Below are positions 56,921 through 64,000 of a DNA stretch of 64,000 bases, in pieces. The translations under genes were made by a program, and so were the position numbers. How positions within the stretch are numbered: position 1 is the first letter of the stretch; each line of letters begins with the position of its first letter. The notes under the pieces are model-generated. The model searched no databases. It was not told the DNA's origin and saw only the letters and a program-made list of their open reading frames with translations. Origin of the DNA: Dichotomocladium elegans (lineage: Eukaryota; Mucoromycota; Mucoromycetes; Mucorales; Lichtheimiaceae); the NCBI GenBank assembly GCA_025716815.1, contig JAIXMN010000027.1, positions 186,001-250,000 on the forward strand. The letters are read 5' to 3'.

Positions 56921-58204
56921 ATGAGCAGCACCCTTACGGACGAACAAAAGCAACGCATTGAAGAGAATAAAGCGAAAGCGCTCGAGAAGCTAAAACAGAA
57001 ACGACCAGCTGAAGAACAGCAGCAGCAGCAACGGCCAAAGCGAGCGCGATGGACAAAGTTTTATGAATATGATCTAAGCACCATTGTGGATTCCAAGGGT
57101 GGTTTCCTTGTCGAGGAGACGAAAGAAGACAAGCTCATTAAGAGCCGACGGGAAGCAACTACCAAGATCGCTCCATATTTACGTAGGTTGTCTGGCTGGC
57201 TAGATCTTGGCCGCGTTCCGCACTTGCTCGGATGCGAAGAGGGATTGTTAAACGCTCAATGCTCACTTTAGCCATGTCGGCCGATCCCTCTGAAAATCCA
57301 AAGTGTCGTGATTGTGAATCGCTCGATGTCGATCCGACGTTTTTCCAAGTGTTCCATTTGGCTGTATGCCCCAACTGCAAAGAGAAATTCCCCGAACGGT
57401 ACAGTCTGATCACAAAGACAGAAGCAAAAGAAGTAATTATGGGATGCTAGCCCGGGGAGGGGAGACGGCGAACTTTGCGGGGCAAAGTTAGGGAGAAGGG
57501 AAGGGAGGGCAGAGGGAGGGATGTTAAGAGATACACACACACACACGCGCGCGCGCGTATAATGGACATATTTTAACAATATAAAACCATGACCAAAGGA
57601 TTATCTTTTGACCGATCGTAAGCAATCATCGTCTCTCTTCTTGTAAGGTTTACTCAATGACAGCAATGTGTTGCTAGCCGAGCTCCGTGATCCTGAATTG
57701 CTTCCTCACTGGTCCAAACCCAATCCGCGCAAGGCCACTTGGAATAACATGATGCTTTATGTCCGTGAAATGGTACTTTCTGGTTGTCTACATATATATC
57801 GCAACAAAAATTTCAGCACGGACCGAGAGGCAGAAGACACTGAAGAAGACAAATCAAATGCTTGTTTAGGTCGAGGAGTATGCTTTTAAGAAATGGGGCG
57901 GAGAGGAAGGGTTGGATGCAGAATATGAGCGACGAGAAATTCAGAAGAAGGAGAAGAAGGAGAAAAAGTTCAAAGAAAAGCTCGCTGGTAAGGTCTTCAG
58001 AATGGGTAGTAAGCCGTTCTGACGTAAGGCTCACTTTTCTTTCAAGATTTACGACGACGCACAATGACCAGCACTTGGGAGCGGAAAAGGCAAAAGGGCC
58101 CCCACAAGCACGTATTCGGCACACCTGAAGAAGATCCTGCGACGGGATCAACGACAGAGACATGCATAGAATGTGGTTTAGTAGTCGAATCTGAGGAGCT
58201 GTAA
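56921..58204 (+). CDS. RAD14: XPA/Rad14 nucleotide excision repair protein (one frame junction unresolved)
   Basis: DNA damage verification protein of nucleotide excision repair. Exons 56921-57182, 57272-57432, from about 57648 to 57772, 57870-57987 and 58047-58204. N-terminus with EENKAKALEKLKQKRP and a basic RPKRARW; FYEYDLSTIVDSKGGFLVEE; zinc finger CRDCESLDVDP then CPNCKEKF; ERYSLITKTEAKE; LLAELRDPELLPHWSKPNPR; TWNNMMLYVREM-VEEYAFKKW; an Lys/Glu helix; and a C-terminal domain HVFGTPEEDP with CIECGLVVE. All are family features. The intron after KTEAKE has a phase-0 GT donor (57433), but the following exon needs phase 1, so no GT-AG pair restores the frame. This may be a one-base indel, a sequencing error or an unusual splice. 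Confidence 0.9.
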
Positions 58205-58301
58205 ATATAGACATGGACGATTCAGTACGAATGCTCCATTGCTATCAGAAGAGGCCTTTTGTGTCCCTCGTTACAGGCTATATTCACATACGCTGCTTGC
58301 C

Positions 58302-58610
58302 CTAGTCGCAAATGCATTCGTCCTTATCACATCCATCACTTCTCTTGCCGATCGCCTTGCAAATCGCCTTGCAACCCCTGTTGTTATCCTTCTTGCAATC
58401 ACCGTCGCCAATGTTCGTACAGTAACAGACGCCTTCAATGCACATGGACTGGAAGGCTTTGGAACTACAATAGGCTCGGCATGCTTCTTGCTCGAATAAG
58501 CTTTCTTTACGGCATGAGTGTCCGGCATTGAAAGCAAGGTCGCGTCTTGCGGAAACCAGCGTATATAGAAGCATGAGAAACACAGCTGCTATGGTCATTG
58601 TGCTTTTCAT
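58302..58610 (-). CDS. Secreted tandem CS-alpha-beta defensin-like peptide
   Basis: Predicted secreted, cysteine-rich peptide of 102 residues. The start was set at MKSTMTIAAVFLMLLYTLVS because this is a signal peptide, with cleavage after about VSA. The mature part has twelve cysteines in two successive sets. Set 1 is C-x10-C-x3-C-x8-C-x4-C-x-C and set 2 is C-x7-C-x3-C-x9-C-x4-C-x-C. Both have the CxxxC and CxC spacing of the CS-alpha-beta fold shared by defensins. A TATATAAA box (58704-58711) lies about 95 bp upstream. The role, antimicrobial or otherwise, is inferred from fold type only. It is convergent with the XPA gene, stops about 98 bp apart. Confidence 0.75.
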   Translation of the reverse strand: MKSTMTIAAVFLMLLYTLVSARRDLAFNAGHSCRKESLFEQEACRAYCSSKAFQSMCIEGVCYCTNIGDGDCKKDNNRGCKAICKAIGKRSDGCDKDECICD

Positions 58611-58703
58611 CGCGAAATATAAGAGATGGAGGGGGGGTGATAAATGTATAAAAAACAAAGACGTGCAGAGCAAAGTGGGAAAAGTGAAAGCTTTTTTCAC
58701 TCA

Positions 58704-58711
58704 TTTATATA
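58704..58711 (-). promoter_or_regulatory. TATA box of defensin-like gene
   Basis: Reads TATATAAA on the minus strand, about 95 bp before the chosen ATG. Confidence 0.55.
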
Positions 58712-60945
58712 GGGCAGGTCATCTCTTTACAGTCCAGGCGCCCCCCCTTATTCCCATTGCTTCTGTTAGTACGTAGAGAATTATGAACAGGGGAGGGGAC
58801 GTATGTGTGCATAACTGCGTATATTCTATATGGATGCAGCAGGATCTATCGTGCTTAAAAAGTATGCGCACGCTCTTTATACATAGCGGAATAAGTTACG
58901 ATAGCAAAGCACATTTCCGCCTCGAAAAGAAGTTTGTACTTGGCTGATTATTTATTAGAACACGTCTATGCTGTACACACGGCCAAGTTGTCATGGTAGG
59001 ATCTTCATTCAATCTTTTGAACATCAGTACCTAGTGATTTGCATCTTTAGAGGATATTCCATCACCAAGTTCCACACAAAAAAAAAAAGGCACAGCAGGA
59101 GCAAGCACCGATGGCACACCACTGGAACATTCAGCGGCCACGTAGACCATGCTGAGGCAATGTTGGGAACATGTATACGTTGTTGAGATGGCGAAGGACA
59201 GATAAAGAAGGGATCCAATGGAGACCGTTCATTTCTGCCCTTCATGTGTACTTGTTCCATCTTCCATCTCGTTTAACATTCGCCTTGATGAAGTCACTTG
59301 GTTTTTTTTTTCTCTCTCTTTACAGCTTTTCACGCTATTGTATCCTCGCTCTCCTCCTTTGCGAATATCGGTTCCATCAGGACCAGAGAATGCCCAAATG
59401 ATAGGCTGCGAATGAGGAAAAAAAAAGAAAACAGTTATCCCTACGTATCTGCTGAAGCGCAAATCATCCCTTCCGATGAAGAAAGCCAGTACAGCGAATT
59501 TGATCATGTTCCTCTTTATTGCATTTGCGAGTACCCATGGTTCATCTCGAGAATGACCCGTTGTTACCGTGAGGTTCATTTGCAGAAAGAAACCGTGCCT
59601 ACATGGCAGGGCATGTAGGGCTTACGTATCGAGTAGTTTCTCATTTCCATGGCTTCCTCAGCTGTGTACGTTTCTCTATGTACAATTCGGAAAGGGGGAA
59701 GGGGGCGTCGGTTTTATTGCTGTTCCCTCTTCTGGCGGCTTAGGGTGCTTCTAGGCACAATAGCCACCATATCCTCTCATGCTCTCTTTTCCACATTATT
59801 TTAAAATATGCAATACAATTCGTGGACGCTGATGATACTATTGTTGGATCCTAAAGGGTATTTTCCATATCGAAGTATTGTGGAAATGCGGACGCGTTGG
59901 GCGGGGTGGGTATAGTACCGTGAAAGGATGACTACAGTGGAGAGAATTGGTGAAAGAAAGACGATCAACAGGAGACAAAATTTGAGATCGTGCCTGTGGT
60001 ATCATTTCCAAAGGGTTATTTATACAAGTTGGTGGTATGAAATATAAGATCTAATGGGAACCCATTACGTACCAGGTTCTTTTGGGATGTCCCACTCGCA
60101 TCATTGTTGATCCGTTCTACTACAGATTATTACAATCTTTTATACTCTGAACTGAGGCATCAAGCAGCGTGCCCAGCAGAATTTGCTTTAAATATATGCA
60201 GGAGTCGATTTAGAGTAGGTTCCATAGACTTCTGGGTGAATGCGGAATGAATTGCTCCCAAAAATAGAAGATACATAGAAATTGATTCAAGGTATAATAT
60301 TCGACGGGGAGGGGGTTGTGGGACAGACGGATGTGCAGTTCCATCGGCGGGGTAGCCGTTCCAAGGCAGGAGTACAAAGATCTACTAGTATCAACAAGAA
60401 CAGAAGTATTCATGGACATTTTGGTACGTAAAACACCTGCGATGTTGCCTGTTTTTTCAAAAAAAAACAATCATAGGAAAATAGCTGTCATTAGCGGCGC
60501 AAGGGATGACTAAACAAGTTTACATAGTCTAAAGCTTATTAATACAAAGGGGATCCGCGTCAAATGCTATTATGTAAACCTCCAAAGGTCAATATGGGGA
60601 AAGGGGTGGGGGTCAAGGAACGCATAAGGAGGTAAAAAAAATATCAATTGTTTGACCAAGCTTACGGACAAGTAAAAGACAAGTAAGTAAAATTGATTCT
60701 ATTACCATTGCCAAGGAGATCTGTAGAGACCCCCCTACTTCATATCTCATCGTTCTCTCGCTTCGCCCTGTTCAGCTTCTCTTCTTACTCCTGGTTACTT
60801 TATCTAGAAAGAGGCACACAGACTGGATTACCCACCCCCTAACTCCGGACATGGGGGAAGTGATGGCAAACCGTATATAAAATGGCTCGATTTGTTTGGC
60901 AAAACAAACAAGAAAGCGCATATCTCTCGCCAAAACACACCAGCA
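58712..60945. other. 2.2 kb intergenic before the kinase gene
   Basis: No gene supported. A TATATAA box at 60874-60880 lies 66 bp before the kinase ATG. Overlapping short frames at 59229-59618 have no recognisable content. Confidence 0.5.
60874..60880 (+). promoter_or_regulatory. TATA box of kinase gene
   Basis: TATATAA in the context CCGTATATAAAATGG, 66 bp upstream of ATG 60946. Confidence 0.55.
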
Positions 60946-62193
60946 ATGCAACAACAACATCGTTGGCGACAGCAGCAAAAACATTCCCAGCCCATCCACC
61001 CACACGCATTCCTCGATACATGCATTGATAATCACACAATAAAACTGCTGTCCATTCTCGGTGTCGGCGCATACGGGATTGTGTACAAGGCTGTTCATCT
61101 AAGAACGGGCGAGTTCTTTGCAGTCAAGTTGGTCACCCATGTCAACAAGCAGAGCGAGGCTGACATACATGCGCTTGTCTCGGGCCACCCCAACATCCTG
61201 TCATTGATCAAACGGGTCGACGAAGGGCCTGTGACATTCCTTGTGCTTGAATACTGCCCTCAAGGTGATCTGTTTACGACCCTCACTCGGAAACGACAGG
61301 CGCAAAAGCCAGGCGAGGCGGAAGGGGAGTCAGCCGCCGGTATTATAGGCAACAATGACCTCATCCGCCATATTTTCCTCCAGCTTCTCGATGCGGTCCA
61401 GCATTGCCATACACTCCATGTTGCGCACCGAGACCTTAAGCCGGAGAACATCCTCATCTTTCCTAATAACCATGTCAAGCTCGCCGACTTTGGGTTGGCT
61501 ACTACGAGTGCTGTGTCGGCTGAATTCGGCTGTGGGTCCTCGTTCTATTTCTCGCCTGGTAAGCCGCTCTGTTTCTCTTTATGTCGAACACACGCACACA
61601 AAAGGAACGGAATAGACCCATAAGAAAAGTATATTCATCCATTCATTCACATAGAGTGCCATGGCGGACTTCTTCGAAACCAGCAGCGGATCAAAGGTTA
61701 CAGTACCCAGCAGAATGATGTATGGAGTCTGGGAATCATTCTGATCAACCTGGCAACGGGACGAAACCCTTGGAAGCAGGCAGCCCAGCACGATGCGTCC
61801 TTTGCGGCCTATTGTAGTCGCCGCCACCGTCCTGGATTTTTCCGATTGCTCCTGCCGTCGATCTCTCCAGCGCTTGAATCGATCCTCGACGGTATTTTCT
61901 GCCTAGACCCTTCTCGACGCATGTCCTTGCCGGAGCTCCGAGTTCGGGTGTCGCAATGCGCCGTGTTCACCTATCAGCCGCAGCAACACCACCCTTATGT
62001 AACACCGCCTTCCTCTCCACGCCTTCTCCTTCCGCACAGCCATGGAATCATGTCACCACCAAAGTCGCCGGATGCAGAGGCCTGCTGGAATCTCCAGGAA
62101 CTATCGTCTGTCATGGACGACATCCAGGCCTACGCGTCGTCGTTTTCATCATCATCATCGGCAAGCGAAGAACCCATAACACCTATCGAATGA
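60946..62193 (+). CDS. Ran1/Ksp1-type serine/threonine protein kinase
   Basis: Fungal kinase of the Ran1(Pat1)/Ksp1/Vhs1 group that controls nutrient response and developmental switching. Exons 60946-61558 and 61655-62193. The ATG was chosen over an upstream in-frame TTG. Gln/His-rich start MQQQHRWRQQQKHSQ. The kinase domain has the glycine loop LGVGAYGIVYKA, VAIK-like FFAVKLV, Glu in EADIHALV, hinge FLVLEYCPQGDLFT, catalytic HRDLKPENILIF, LADFGLATT, SPECHGG (APE equivalent), DVWSLGIILINLATGRNPW and DPSRRMSLPELR. All catalytic residues are present. The tail is Ser/Pro-rich (TPPSSPRLLLPHSHGIMSPP) with several SP/TP sites. The intron falls just before SPE. Confidence 0.93.
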
Positions 62194-63601
62194 GGGGGTG
62201 GCCCCTTCTACGCCGGACCACCAGCCGTCATGAGACGACGATCTGTTTTATTTATCGATTGATTTGTAATATAAAAGCAAATGTAATAGTATCAAACAAA
62301 CATTCTACTTTTTGTTGGGTGGTTGGATCTTTTGCAGCGAACAAGACGGACAACTATCGTCTCGTAACCTTGCCGCAATTGGAGACCGTATGTCCACAGA
62401 AAGATTCGGAGGGGCGGCTCAACTTGATGCCCTCTATTGCTTCAAAGATAAAGACCGAATGAGGTTAGCCCTGTGTCAATCTAAACTTTATCAGGCTTGT
62501 CTTGATAGAATTATATTCATATACCTGATGGCTTTCAATCGGATCATGCCTCAGTAAAAAGGAAAAGAAAAAGAAACAAGCATAGCCTGAACAGGGACGA
62601 GATTGATTGGTTGCTCGATACTGGTGTCCAAAAGACTTGACCTTGCGAATTCAACCCATCGACAAGGAAACTGACAGACAGATGGATCTTAGTCCCGGCC
62701 AAGATTAGCTGCGGCGCTTAAATTACCCTCATTAAAAGGGGGCCAAGTTTCGAGCAAAAAAAAAAAAAAGAGTTCCAGAAACACAGGGTCGTGACAAGTA
62801 CGCACGTATATCTCGTGTCTATTAAACTTTCTTCAAATGGTTGATTGGTTCCCAAGCCATCCTATCGTAGTATGTGCCGAAAAGAACATCCAGGATTCAT
62901 CGACTGTGGCGAATTTGACTGAACGGGCAATACAACCAAACAGGATCGGCTTCTTATATATACGCCATTCATACATATCGATATTGTAACGTATGACATG
63001 ACAGCAAAAAAAACGCATGCAAAGCCTCCAAGTATGAATCCAATAAACAAGGGGAGATCGGCCAATAGCATGCCGTTCAATGATGAAGAGTCTTTATTGT
63101 CTACATAGTAGTACTAGCGGGATGGGGGGGTGTCTGATGAACAGCAGATCGGTGCCTACGATACGCACCAACATTCACGAATGACCGGGCATCATCGATA
63201 GCTGTAGCCACACGAGAAAAGAAATCTTTTCCGGTTATTCAGCTCGGGTGGGAGGGATCTAGTTGACATTCTGGATCTCGACGCTGCAGACATGTCCCGC
63301 AACTCCCATTGATAGAGTGGGAAAATATAACCTCTGAGCTCCCAGGATGAAAAAGAATTGCATGATGGCGACTCTCCCCCGCCCCCCCCCCCCCGAAAAA
63401 AAATCAGGAACGGACCGACGAACAGGGTTCCCCGGTGTGGTTCGGAGAGGGGGGTGGGCGGTGGTGGCATGGCCCAAATTTACTGTCACGCGTGACGGTT
63501 GTGCCAAACATCCCCCGTATCAACATTTTCCGTTTTCCTCGCTGTGCTCCCCACTCTCTCTCTCTCTCTGTCTGTCTCTCAACGGAAACCCCACGCCAGT
63601 C
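62194..63601. other. Intergenic between kinase and mitochondrial L12 genes
   Basis: 1.4 kb; no gene. It has a C13 run near 63382-63394 and a (TC)n run at about 63553-63580 just before the next ATG, typical of a pyrimidine-rich promoter. Confidence 0.5.
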
Positions 63602-64000
63602 ATGGTAAGGAACAATAAGCACACCTCCCCAATCGAAATGTCGACATGTGTGAGAAAAAAAAAAGGTTCACTTACTGTCAATGTGCTAGCTTCGATTCTC
63701 GTCCGCCCTTTTGACGCGCTCGTCTGCCGCCACCACCACCGCCACTACGATCGCTCGCCAATCCGCACGGTAAATGGAATGTTCCTTACGCATCGCTCTG
63801 CGGAAGAATAGATATACATATACATATGCATATAAAGCTGACATGGGCATAGTACCGCTGTTGCAGTTGCCTCCCGGCGTCTCTACTCGACCGAGCAGCC
63901 TTTGCCCACCCCTGGCTCGGCCACCGCTGATCCCAAAATCGCCAGCATTGTGGATCAAATCGAGAGTTTGACGTTGTTGCAGACCTCGGAATTGGTGTCT
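63602..64000 (+). CDS. MNP1: Mitochondrial ribosomal protein bL12m (MNP1/MRPL12), partial
   Basis: Mitochondrial homologue of bacterial L7/L12, the ribosomal stalk protein that recruits translation factors. Exon 1 is only the ATG (63602-63604, followed by GTAAGG). Exon 2 is 63690-63769 and exon 3 starts at 63853 and runs off the window. The joined N-terminus LRFSSALLTRSSAATTTATT is a Ser/Thr/Arg-rich mitochondrial presequence with VASRRLYSTEQ near the cleavage site. It is followed by DPKIASIVDQIESLTLLQTS-ELVS, the start of the L12 N-terminal dimerisation domain. The C-terminal domain lies outside. The identification rests on that motif, which is highly characteristic. Confidence 0.88.

Noticed and set aside
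1..64000. tRNA, rRNA, snRNA and CRISPR features
   Set aside because: No tRNA A/B-box pairs with cloverleaf potential, no rRNA-like sequence and no direct-repeat/spacer arrays were noticed on reading; a covariance-model scan would be needed to exclude tRNAs.

Overview
This window is nuclear DNA of a filamentous fungus. Genes are split by many short GT-AG introns, often under 120 bp, and both strands are used. The content suggests Mucoromycota, probably Mucorales: an MT-A70 protein resembling the non-catalytic partner of DNA 6mA methyltransferases, a secreted rhizopuspepsin-like aspartic protease, a Mucorales-type Tc1/IS630 transposase and a gene from a family expanded in Mucorales. The lineage call is inference from gene families, not a database match.

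Layout. 41-4666: an MT-A70 METTL14/MTA9-like gene (-), a secreted DUF3455-like gene (-) and a calmodulin-like gene (+), the last two divergent from one promoter region. 4915-12267: a mobile-element complex bounded by 114-bp terminal inverted repeats. It holds two near-identical Tc1/IS630 (DD34E) transposase copies in opposite orientation, two arrays of a CATGAGC+A(n) repeat, a zinc-finger cargo gene in the centre, and a decayed PIF/Harbinger pair (Myb-like plus transposase) that has replaced part of the right arm. 12928-15166: histidyl-tRNA synthetase (-). 15167-21121: about 6 kb with no recognisable gene. 21122-27931: a 36-residue proline-rich ORF, acyl-CoA oxidase, a Cut8-like protein and an acidic coiled-coil protein, all (-). 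29549-38487: CLIP-170 homologue, membrane-anchored M24B aminopeptidase and AAAP transporter, all (+). 38853-42818: aspartic protease (+), an RbfA-like mitochondrial gene (-) that overlaps it tail to tail, and secreted aldose 1-epimerase (-). 42819-48237: sparse, with one unknown spliced gene. 48238-53496: an ADF-H/coiled-coil/PH protein (+), neutral sphingomyelinase (-) and cytidine deaminase (-). 54148-64000: an unknown basic protein, RPS10, XPA/Rad14, a tandem CS-alpha-beta defensin-like peptide (-), a Ran1-type kinase and the start of mitochondrial bL12, which is cut by the window end.

No operon logic applies. The themes are core translation and repair (HARS, RPS10, bL12m, RbfA, XPA), cytoskeleton (CLIP, ADF-H/PH, calmodulin) and secreted functions (aspartic protease, aldose epimerase, DUF3455, defensin-like). 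Most gene structures here were assembled by hand from splice signals and frame continuity. Where a junction does not close cleanly, such as the MT-A70 3' half, XPA intron 2 or the cargo gene, this is stated.

The most unusual object is the 7.35-kb inverted-repeat element. The tandem defensin-like peptide, the ADF-H plus PH protein, the MT-A70 subunit with DPPL in place of DPPW, and three introns that appear to use GC donors are the other items to check first.
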